From assembly GCA_945859605.1 (NCBI GenBank), contig OX243815.1:42166959-42230958 (forward strand): DNA of 64,000 nucleotides. The letters are read 5' to 3'. The notes under the pieces are model-generated. The model did not search any database, was not told where the DNA came from, and saw only the letters and a program-made list of their open reading frames with translations. A program made the translations under genes and the position numbers. Each line of letters starts with the position of its first letter. Position 1 is the first letter of the stretch. Origin of the DNA: Lumbricus rubellus. Lineage: Eukaryota > Annelida > Clitellata > Crassiclitellata > Lumbricidae. This document shows positions 23,446 to 33,500 of the stretch, in pieces.

Positions 23446-23594
23446 TTCGCAAAGTTCTGTCAATCTGAAAATATGCTATAAAATTGCCTTTATCTGGATG
23501 CGTTTAGGCGCCGTAGATTAGACGATTGCCATTTTCCAAGTGACCCTTTAGTCTGCTGTATTGTGGCTTATAATGTGGTTAGAAGATAAGTGAA

Positions 23595-23770
23595 CCGTCA
23601 ATGATGATGAGCTTGGTTAACGTCAGCACAAAGCTGAATGAAAGACCCAATATGAGATAACACTGTCAACAGTGGCAGTGTAAAAGATGCACAGCAATGA
23701 CCTTGTGGCAGACCAAAGAAGTGGCATCCCGGAAGACTCGAGCGGTCTCATAGATTGTCAAAAATGTTCG
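23595..23770 (+). repeat. 3' flank of A2, duplicate of 9535-9720
   Basis: Shares ttggttaacgtcagca and ctgaatgaaagacc with the 3' flank of A1, marking the far end of the ancestral tandem duplication. An open frame on the minus strand here (23666-23950) is not considered real. Confidence 0.65.
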
Positions 23771-23949
23771 TCTTTGAACAAGAGCAAGGCCAGTCAAGTT
23801 GTTGTACATATCCTTCAAAAGGATTAGCAGGCGATAGGTGATGAGACAATAACGACAAAGTTTGATACAATTTGTGATCAAAACATGCATCAACGACGAT
23901 CTTAGCAATGTGTAGCTATATGACACACAATTCCATACCAGTGTACGCA

Positions 23950-24120
23950 ATTTTTTCCACTCTTATTTCATCATTAATTTTATAAAGCGCCTATAGTAGA
24001 GTGAACCTTTCAGAAAGACTCCTAATGTGTGCAAGGCTCCGCGAGAAGAAGCAGGTTTTGAGAACAGAGAAGAAAGCTCGTTCTACACTTCTGCCAGACA
24101 GAAGTGTAGAGCGAACAGAA
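23950..24120 (-). repeat. LINE/SINE 3'-tail fragment with internal hairpin
   Basis: The ttttataaagcgcc string at 23978 matches the shared LINE/SINE 3' end in reverse. Within it, 24079-24093 and 24099-24113 form a 15-bp inverted repeat with one mismatch and a 5-nt loop. Confidence 0.5.
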
Positions 24121-24659
24121 GGAAAAAGCGCATTCTAAAGAGAGGGACCAATAATATTGAGGACAATGATAGCCTACGCTGAAATCAATGAAATGTCGAT
24201 TTTACACATTTTTCTTTATATTTCTTACTTATGGAAATACAACCCCACATTCGCGCAATGGATGCAGTGGCCACTGTTCTAAATGATAAAAAAAGTGTCA
24301 ATAACATTAATTCTTCTCCAGACCAGGTGTGGCTAAAGTGCCCCGAGTTGAACTGCTGGACAGTTATAAGAACCGTTGCAGAAAGAAGCACGTCTTCCGA
24401 AGATCACCGGAAGACTGAACAAGGCTCCGGCCTAAATCTGACAAAAGTTTACGTCACTGGTGATAGGACCTAATTAGACCTATTAAGTTCTCAAGGGCTA
24501 GAGGCATGAAGAAATGAGTTTTCAACAGAACATTGTATTTTAGGCTACATTTTTCTTTTCGTGGCGAACTCGGCTGCAGCGCCCGCCATTGATGCCGTGG
24601 CGTGGACGTATGCCTATGATGGTGTTTTATACAACGATTTAAATAGCTATGTTAGACTG

Positions 24660-24790
24660 CATCAATCAATCAATCAAGTATTTTTATTTTGCAACCAAAG
24701 TATACATGAAAGGTTCACACATCTTGCACATTGGTTACAAAAAGGGAGGCCCTAAAGGGACAAAAAATCCCGCTGACTGTAATGTCACTA
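24660..24790 (-). repeat. LINE 3'-end fragment (reverse orientation)
   Basis: aatcaatcaatcaagtattttta, then aaagggacaaaaaatcccgct, matches 46110-46270 (ttttattgatcc ... aaagggacaagtcccgct). Probably a 3' end of a CR1/L2-like LINE. Confidence 0.45.
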
Positions 24791-24970
24791 AAGGTTAGCG
24801 AGTGAGTATTGCCACCCGTACTCATCGCACTGAGTCTTGCAATCGCTTCGCTATCCAAGTCTTTCTGTTCCTAAACCAAAATGTTAACGCCGAAAATGGG
24901 CGTGCTGCATCGGTATCTCGATGATCTGATCACAAGTTTCGCAATACGCAACTATGATCACCATAGTGAC
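24776..24970 (+). repeat. Duplicate of A1 intron-2 segment
   Basis: See 7980-8175. It lies 2 kb downstream of the A2 stop codon without detectable exons. Confidence 0.5.
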
Positions 24971-25959
24971 AAGAACTATTTTGTTATCGAAGGCGTCTCA
25001 CAAATCCTCTACTGCCCAGAAACCCACCACGCCACATTCACGTGTCCCCCTCTTGAGAACTAAGTGCGTGGTGGACGACCGAGTGCGAGTTCCCAGAGAA
25101 TAAGATCTTGAAGGACGGATGATGAACATTGACAACGTCAACGCTTTGAGATAGTGTCTCACTAAAACAGTGAGGGGAAGGCAACGGGAGACCACTGCCC
25201 GATACATCCCAAGTTAATGTCAAATGAATCCACTACGCGAAACAGTATAAGCTACTTAAGCAATTTAACCCAAATTACGAAAAGAGCCGCACCTGGCAGG
25301 GAAGGGAGTGGGGCGTCCTAGGTCGTCAACCACCGATATCCTTGAAGAAACAAAAACATTAGCAAGTTACTATGTAAAGTTGGAAACATAAGGAACACCT
25401 AGAACAACACGAGAAACGTGAAAAATTCGGACACAAAATTACAGGGAAATGGAGACATATAATGTGACTAGGGCAGAGCTGGCTGCTACCACACGCGTCT
25501 ACAGGTGGCGGATAGTGGAATGGCCTCTAGATAATTTATAGAGGTTAGCTGCGAAATAAGCAGGGTCAAACATTATAGCACGCCTCAAGTTTTCTCAATG
25601 GATTCGTTCATAGACAAAGAATCCGAGTGGCTGACCCCTCTTCAGCGAGGGATTAATCCTAGCCACAAGGAAAAGAAGAAGACATGTAGCCGACGTTTTG
25701 GGGTCGTTTGGGGTTCGGTATCGGCATAAACAGTTACCGCCATATAGTACTCTAAACATTTTCCATTGGTGACAAATCCGGCGAATTAGGCTGCCAGTCC
25801 CTCGGTGAGTTGTAGCTACATGTATGTAGGCTATCCGTTGATATTCTTGTTCATCCATTCGACTGAGGCTTTTGATGTGCGTGCACGTCCACCGTCTTGT
25901 TGAAATAATCCTTCGCCGTTATTATGACACATTTTTGTGGCTGTTAACTGAGCGCAGAC
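24971..25959. other. Intergenic, no gene recognised
   Basis: Includes the second copy (25620-25684) of the repeat seen at 23374-23445. Nothing else assigned. Confidence 0.4.
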
Positions 25960-26925
25960 TAGGGGGGAATGTCCTGCATTGGGACAAATTTTTCATTTTA
26001 TGGCATACAATCTGTGTTAGTTGTAATACATGTATATTGTTGATATAGTCCGAAACAGCAACGTTTCATGAACCAAATATGATTTTATTGAATTTTTGTC
26101 ACAAAAATAAACCTCCCAAAATTAGAATTTTCCGTTGTGAAAAAATGTGTCCCAATTCAGGCCATAGCGTCCTGCATTGGGACAACGCATGTGGAGCATT
26201 GGGACAAACAATAAATCTGAATTTTTATCATATCTAATAGAGTATAATACATCATATTCCAGTTGACAATATATAAATGAGTGACTAGAGTAGATTAAAC
26301 AATAATATTATCAAAAATTTAATCAATACGAACAAGCTTCCGTTGACCCAGTCAATCATAATAAAAATTGGACTTAGCCTACTAGTCAATTTCAAGTAAG
26401 TGCAATGTATCATATCTTTACCCATCTTGATAGCATTCTGTTTAACACAATATACAGTGAAACCGTTTAAGTTTAATTTCTTATGATGAATTTCATGCAT
26501 TGAGATTGTCCCAATGCAAGCCATTAGCGCATGTCCCAATGCAGGCCATCAATGACCAGGGCACTATTTTTGAGATAATGAAAAAGGTACTCAGTGCATT
26601 ACTCCCAAATTTCACAATATGCTTTGCAATACACTACTCTAACTAATTGTATGGTATTTTAAGCTAAATAAGCACTATACATTGAATGCAGTAGTTGATA
26701 CTGCTTAAGTAAAAAAAAAAATTTTAGGCCGAAAATTAAAATTTGCAATATCTCTGTAAAACGTATTCTTTAATGCAGGATAAGACGTATGATCAACCGA
26801 CACATGATATAAGCTTACATGTCCGTTCTCTGTATTATTTTTACACGCGATAATATACAAAGACGACTTCTGTACCACCACTGTCCCAATGCAGGACCTG
26901 TCCCAAACCTGGACATTCTCCCCTA
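25960..26925. mobile_element. Unclassified inverted-repeat element with internal TGTCCCAATGCAGGAC motifs
   Basis: Ends are TAGGGGGGAATGTCC and GGACATTCTCCCCTA (one mismatch as inverted repeats). Inside, cctgcattgggaca occurs near the left end (25981-25997) and again at about 26170, with a partial copy at about 26195. Its reverse complement tgtcccaatgca occurs at about 26508, 26533 and 26882. The interior is A+T-rich and has no transposase. No target duplication was identified. Confidence 0.6.
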
Positions 26926-27170
26926 CATTTCACTGGAATGCGAGTTTGACCTCTTTCTCCAGTATCTTATTGATGTAATAAGTCGAAGTGACTGAAGTTT
27001 TATTTGGAATGATATTAAGTTTTATTAATCCAACTGTTTATGCCGAACTCGGGTGAATTGAAATTATAGCCCCCTATTTCCGTACGTTATCAGTTGCTTT
27101 AAGCAACACGATCCTCAAATCATACTTACGCATGTTTACGTCAACAATGTGATATTTGTTTGTATGTGCA
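26926..27170. other. Intergenic, nothing recognised
   Basis: Spacer between the inverted-repeat element and the SINE. Confidence 0.4.
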
Positions 27171-27370
27171 CTTGTTATAGCGCCCCTTGAAGCTCTCTCT
27201 ACTCAGAGGCGCTCCCGATGCAGAGCGGACACTGCATCGGAGTTTCACGCCGATGCGCTGAGCAATTGTAAGTGAAGGACTTGCCCAAGGTCCTTACGCG
27301 GCGAGGTGGATTCGAACCTAGAACCTTCCGGCTCCAAGGCAACGACGCCACCACTCTACCACCGCGCCCC
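27171..27370 (-). mobile_element. SINE (family S), minus orientation
   Basis: The reverse complement carries the tRNA-like head (gggcgcggtggtagagtgg, B-box ggttcgaatcc), the body ctccgatgcagtgtccgctc and the tail agcttcaaggggcgctataa. It is an inverted partner of the copy at 28944-29135, about 1.6 kb away. Confidence 0.85.
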
Positions 27371-27925
27371 AAAATTGATTGATATTATGTTGAATAAACA
27401 CACAAACAGCATTGTACCAATGTAATACAGACACATAGGCCCTAATATTACGTGCATGTACATAATGTGTGTAGATCTGATATGATACACAATGAAAAGC
27501 GGTGTCATCTTCACATAATAATGCAGCCCAGAATGCACGACGGTTGCATGTGAAGAATAACAAGTATTGTTCTCCTCTCAAAACACGCTTTTATTCGACT
27601 GGACCTTGCTCTAGTTTTGCTGAACCTGTCTCTTTATTGTGATGCCGACGATCATAACACTCCTACACTTCTTCTTCACAGCAACCTCCAAAATTGGTTT
27701 GGTCAATCTGGTTCCGCGTTTTCTGGGCTCCAAGTTTCACTTGCGCCCTCGTTTTCAGATTCGGAGTCAATCAACAATGATCGCCTTTACCGAGGTGTAG
27801 GCTGTAGGCCTACCACATTGTTCTGCATGAGCTCAAGTTCTGTTTGCATTATTCAGCACTCCCTCGGTTCACCATCTACCGTTAGGCCTAACTGTAGTCA
27901 TTCACTCATTCCCAAAATTTTATAA
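27371..27925. other. Intergenic, no gene recognised
   Basis: Two TAGGCCTA octamers (27805, 27882). The plus-strand frame 27617-27925 runs through both of these and has no recognisable motif. Confidence 0.4.
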
Positions 27926-28325
27926 GCTTATAGCGCGGATAGGGCCCCTTCATAAAGTGTGCTCAGAGACGCTCCCAGCGCAGCGACGGCTAAAGGAAAG
28001 GTTTTGAGCAACTGGCAGAAATCAAGCAAACTGTTCTGAAGTATAGCAAGCGTAGCACGAGCGGAAGCTGATTCAAAGTGTAGGGGGCCAACAACCGAGA
28101 AAGTTTGACGCTGTCTGACCAAACAGCGGGCACGAGGGACCAGGAGCTCCCCATTGGCCGAAGAGCGCAAGGATCGACGGGAGGCTAAGTCGGAGACTGG
28201 GTGACAGAGATCTTGTAAGAAGAACGGAGCACAACCAGCGAGACACTGCCAGGCAAGTGCTGCTATTCTGGGGGAGATGCGTTACGAGGCTGGATGCCAG
28301 TGCTGCAGTGCTAAACGCCACGCAC
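27926..28325 (-). pseudogene. LINE reverse-transcriptase C-terminal relic with 3' end
   Basis: The minus strand reads RSSANGELLVPRARCLVRQR then TFSVVGP in one frame and parts of the preceding region in another frame (28073-28321). This matches the C-terminal tail of jockey/CR1-type LINE proteins. It is followed by the gcgctataagcttataaaat 3' end seen in other LINE/SINE tails. No catalytic motif left; at least one frameshift. Confidence 0.6.
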
Positions 28326-28860
28326 GTAAGCAGAAACTGGAGCGTAATTTGGAATAATAATAATAATAATAATAGAAGCGTCTCGTGAGCTACATAAACG
28401 GTATGAATGAAAGAGTAACGTTAAGCCTGAATATTGAAAACAGATTGAAGCTACATAAATATTATTATCTGAATGGAAGTTTCTAGGTGACCTCTGTAGC
28501 CTACATCGTGACTTTCAGAAAGTCAACAGTGGAAAGTGGGTTGAATGTTATTGTCGCACCCAGGAATGACACAAGAAGTTTGGAGGCTTAGAACCTGAAG
28601 GTTAACGTGTCTCTGTGTCAATGAAATAGATGCGTTAGTACAGTGATAAGATCATTGTACTGACAATGTATTATGCGATGCTTTGCTGTTACGTAGAATG
28701 TGTTTACTGCTGGTTCATTATGAACGCCTTCTCACACAGAAGGACGAACAGACATTAACAATATTATTATTATGAGTAATATCTAACCTACCGTACATGA
28801 TAGTACATAGAAAAACAAACATACACGATTAGGCTACACGTCGTGCATGTATGTATTATG
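28326..28860. other. Intergenic, no gene recognised
   Basis: Short AAT run at 28354-28372. Nothing else. Confidence 0.4.
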
Positions 28861-28867
28861 CAAGAAC

Positions 28868-29440
28868 ACGTACATGCATAAATACATACATACATACACA
28901 TGCATACATACATACACCCATACATTCATACATACATACATACAGTGGCGGCGTCGTTGCCTTGGAGCCGGAAGGTCCGAGGTTCGAATCCACCTCCCCG
29001 CGTAAGGACCTTGGGCAAGTCCTTCACTCACAATTGCTCAGCGCTTCGGCGTGAAACTCCGATGCAGTGTCCGCTCTGCATCGGGAGCGCCTCTGAGTAG
29101 AGAGCTTGAAGGGGCGCTATAACAAGTACGCATACAAACAAACAAACAAACATACATGCATACATATATACAAACATACACACATACATATATACAATAC
29201 ATACATACATACATACATGCACACATACATACACACACGCATACAAACATACATACACACATACATACATACATACATACATACATACATACATACATAC
29301 ATACATACATACACACCTACATACATACATACATACATACATACATACATACATACATACATACATACATACATACATACATACATACATACATACATAC
29401 ATACATACATACACACACACGTACATACGTACATACTTAC
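28868..29440 (+). repeat. (TACA)n microsatellite split by a SINE
   Basis: TACA units at 28868-28943 and 29145-29425 flank the SINE at 28944-29135, so the SINE inserted into, or seeded, the array. The right part is nearly perfect for about 180 bp. Confidence 0.95.
28944..29135 (+). mobile_element. SINE (family S), plus orientation
   Basis: Head gcgtcgttgccttggagccg, B-box ggttcgaatcc (28981-28991), body gcgtgaaactccgatgcagt and tail gagcttgaaggggcgctata. The tail matches LINE 3' ends in this window. The 5' tRNA-like A-box region is trimmed. Confidence 0.85.
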
Positions 29441-29535
29441 GTACGTATGCTGTTTTGATCACATCGCAACTCATCCGACCTTAGCGTTTTTTATCTTCCT
29501 TCTTTACTTGGAATACGGAAAGTTGATGTTTAGGG

Positions 29536-29840
29536 TTGCAGCTTGAAAAAATCGAGAAAGAACGGGACAAGAGAAACTGGAGAAAATCATCACGAAAAGC
29601 GACTGAATTGGATGGGGAAAGTGCTGCAAATGGACGAAGATATGAGAGTCAACCAAGCAGTAAAATTGGTTCTCGGGGAAAATGTGGAAACGGAAGACAA
29701 AGAATTGGAAAGAGACTGTAAGAGAGGATCTGCAGTGTCTATAGATGATGTGGGAGAACGCTATCGAGGTGGCAATGGACAGAGGAGAATGGAGAAGCTG
29801 CGTTGCCCGCTGCATGTGCAGTCATGCACGGGAATCGTAA
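29536..29840 (+). pseudogene. LINE reverse-transcriptase C-terminal fragment
   Basis: In shifting frames it reads HHEKRLNWMGKVLQMDED, then an Arg/Lys-rich segment, then MMWENAIEVAMDRGEWRSCV. This is the R-x-W-x-G-H-x-L-R-M ... W-E-x-A ... D-R-x-x-W-R tail of APE-type LINE proteins. At least two frame changes; no domain intact. Confidence 0.55.
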
Positions 29841-29975
29841 TCGTAACCGTAATCGTAAGTTCCAAATTTTTCGAGCGCCACTCGAAAGCCAAGCGTAGCG
29901 CACCAGCTTATTCACGAGCGCTGAGTCTAATCAGAAGGGTTGTCCAAAAAGAATAGTGCGAAGGACGTCGTATAG
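29835..29975 (+). repeat. Dispersed CAGCTTATTC repeat copy
   Basis: Reads aatcgtaatcgtaa, tttttcgagcgccactcgaa, caccagcttattcacgagcg, gttgtccaaaaag. One of the best-preserved copies of the family described at 17440. Confidence 0.75.
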
Positions 29976-30300
29976 GCAGAGTTCCAAAGAATCATGAGGT
30001 GGTAGAGTAGCTGATAAGGTTGGTAGCTTTTAGGTCGAGAGTTGGAAGCCGGGAAGGACTGAGGTAAGGTGCGTAATAAGCTCAACAGAAGTGACCAGAG
30101 AACCACAGCTAGAGCAGCAGAAGAATCCTAAGTAAATTACTCCATTAAACTTCCGTGTTATAATAATGTTCAATAGTTATAATTGTTCCATGAGCTCGGG
30201 CTGGTAGGTGGACGTACGGAAAGGCAACGTGAAGCTCTTTGTCCGACTGCTAGGCCTACTATGAATCTGTAAACATACATGCATTGCATCGCTGATGTTT
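29976..30300. other. Upstream spacer of gene A3
   Basis: No gene. One TAGGCCTA at 30252. Confidence 0.4.
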
Positions 30301-30304
30301 GTTT

Positions 30305-30532
30305 GTTTCTGCGTCGTGATCATCAAACTCATGCACCGTTGATGACGCAAATGCACGCATCGGTTAACTTGAATGAATCCTAATAAACAAGTTTATCTAG
30401 TCTTGGCTATAAAAGCAGCTTCAGAAGAGACTACGGCATCACAAGACGAAGACTACGAAGAAGAAGATACATCTACCTGAAGCAGCTTCAACACTTGATC
30501 CAGATCGAAGTATTCAGCAATTCGTCGGCAGA
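30305..30532 (+). promoter_or_regulatory. Promoter and 5' UTR of gene A3
   Basis: TATAAAA at 30408-30414, 125 bp before the ATG; conserved box at 30343-30368 identical to that of A1. The block from ggctataaaagcagct to the ATG differs from A1 by only a few changes and short deletions. Confidence 0.8.
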
Positions 30533-33500
30533 ATGAAGGCTGTGTTTCTACTCGCCGTTGTGGCCATCCTTTGCCATGACCAGCAGCTGGCGAAGGGAGC
30601 GGAACTGCCCACAGTTGCTCCACCCGTCGATACTACGCTCAGTCCTTTGCAACAACTTGGGTTAGCCCTGCTGAGGCTAATCGTTGCATTGCTACAGGTC
30701 GTCGTTGGGCTCGTCTGCATTGTCGTCAAGGTGATAAGCAATGTTCTCAAGGTATGTGTTCATGATCAGTTTGCATCTAATCAACTTTCTTTTATCGGCT
30801 GTAATTAATTCTAGTCAGCTTTGTGCATTTGTAGTTTTCACTTTGCGGCAGCATTTTGACACTTGACTTTAGAACAATCCAAATTTTAAAAACAATTGGT
30901 GTAATAAATAGACATAGCATAACCGAACACTCCGTTATTCTTCAGCCACATAGGTCTACACCCGTGTGATGGGAATGGATAGGCTATTCGGTTAATCGAA
31001 GACGCCTCGTAAACTTATGTAGTGCAGATTGGCCATCAGTGAAATGAGATATAATCTGACAGATGGTCAGATTGCTGCGATGGAAGAGAGGGAGAGAACC
31101 ATAATAAGCGTGGCTCATATTATTTCGATTGTTGAACTACGTTGCTTTGCTTCACTTTTTTATCACTTTTTGCATCGGAGTTTCACGCCGAAGCGCACAC
31201 ACAATTTCGAGTGAAGGACTTGCTCAAGGTCCTTACGAGGCGGATTGAGGTGGATTTGAACCTGGAACCTTCCGACTCCATGCAAGGCACCTAACCCACC
31301 ACTCCAAACCTCGCCCCCACTTGTAATGATATGATCAGTGTTTGTATTTGACAATGGCACAATCTGTTCACACGTGTCAAAATATGAGATATACTGAAGG
31401 GGACGCATAGAATGGACAGGTTTCGTAGAAACAAACGGTTGTAAAGAAAATCATGAACAACAGATCGAGTTCGACTGATTGGAGAAGATTGTTTCAGGCA
31501 GATTATGTCTTATTAGCATGCAAAGGTTAAAGATGATGAAATTTGAGTTAACAAAACGATGAGAGAAACAGTAACAGACATTTAGGCTACAGAACGTTTC
31601 AGAGTGATGAAAGATTTAAAAGAGGATGAAATTGGACTGCTAAGAATTCACTGAACTGAACAACAAATAGCAATAAGTAGCCTAAAACATGCATTTCATA
31701 AAGGTGTCGATCACGCGCTTTAGGCGTATTATGTTAAGCCAATTTTGTACTATTAAAGCCGTTCGAAGGTGGTCATCAGACACATTCTGCTGAACAAACT
31801 AAGACATAAAGCATTCCAAATACATGGAGTCCTATAATGAATTTTTCCCTCTTATTCAAAATAAGTACGGACGAAATTCCACTCCCAAAAAACCTTGGAT
31901 GACAAAGGGTCTCCTTAAATCCTGTAGGAAAAAATCTGCGCTATATCTGAAGTTTATAAAAAGCCCAAATGATAGTAATAAGCTCAAGTTTGTTTCTTAT
32001 AGAAACAAATTTAAATCACTGAGAATTCAAGCTGAGAAAAATTATTATGCCTCAGAATTCTGTAAGCATAGCAATAATTTGAAGAAAACCTGGAGTCTCT
32101 TGCGAACTCTTATGGGTACAAACGATAACGTAGATCAGTGCTGTCCAACGTGCGGCCCGCGGGCCGCATGCGGCCCGCGGAGTGATTTCAAGTGGCCCGC
32201 AGGAACTCACTGAATTTATGCAATTTTTTTAATCAAGTAAATGACAACGTCACTGACCGACTTGATTTTTTAAATTGCTGTCATAGCGGTCGCCGGGGTT
32301 TAGACTACTAACAGAAATGTCAATCCAACAACTCTAATTTCTTTCTAAATATATACCCCGGGAGCTAAGTTCTCGTATTCTGTCAGGCGATTGACACATG
32401 ACGTCTGGTTTAAGCATCATTTTTTATATATACTCCACTAAACTGACCTTGCAAACCTTCCAAGGCCTTTCACTTCTAGTCAGTTCCAACTTCCTAAGAT
32501 GTGTAGGCCTACTTCCCGTCTCTAAGTGGCTGCGAGTCTGCGCGACCATTCTTTCGATAGATAGGCCTAGTTTATGAGGGTTGTGAGGAAACAATTGATA
32601 AGAGTAGGCCCTACTCTTGTAAGGCCAACGAATGTGGATGTCTTGGGCTCTTTCTCGACCAACGACTGTGGCTGCTCATTAGACTGAAGTCTCTAATTTC
32701 AATGACTGTTTTTAATAGCCAGATCAGGATGATTGAATTCCCGCTCAGCCACAGAGTGGAACTGAGTCAACAAAACTTATCGGGGCGTCGAAAAAAAAGT
32801 GTGCCAAACAAAGGCATGTGCAAGATATAGGCCTATAGATACTATAATTTATAGGCCTATACGTATTCCAATACCTACGTATTCCAATACAGTTAATAAC
32901 TATAAATAAATTTTGACTTTTGCGGCCCTCGGGCTACAAAATATGGCTAATGCGGCCCGTGGTGCCAAAAAGGTTGGACAGCACTGACGTAGATAAAAAT
33001 GTCTTATCTCTAACAGTCGATGGGGTGAAGGTTTCTGACCCTGGGTCCATGGCAAACAAATTTAATTCATACTTCACAGAGATAGCCCAGACACTTGCAG
33101 CTAAACTCCCCAATGCCACGACCTCCTTTGAGAAATTTATGCCTTCATCACTTATTGAATCATTTGGACTCAGTGAAACCTCCCCAGAGGAAATTATCCA
33201 ACTTGGGCATTCCATTAATTGTTCACACGGCAAAGGAGTTGATGATATTGATCCTGGTATTGCACTTTACTCGCTACCCGCGGTTGCCCATCTTTTATCA
33301 GGTATAATAAACTGTTCTTTTAGCACTGGGATAGTTCCCCATTCTTTAAAAATTGCCAAAGTGGTTCCAGTTTATAAAAAAGGGATTAAAGACGATGTAA
33401 CAAACTATAGACCAATTTCAGTACTACCATTTTTCTCAAAAATTTTTGAAAGAGCTATGTATGTACGTCTAAATAATTTCTTTTCTAAGGGAAATGTTCT

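Noticed and set aside
24231..24473. 80-codon ATG frame of protein-like composition
   Set aside because: No signal peptide, motif, splice context or paralogue; length is within what chance gives in this window.
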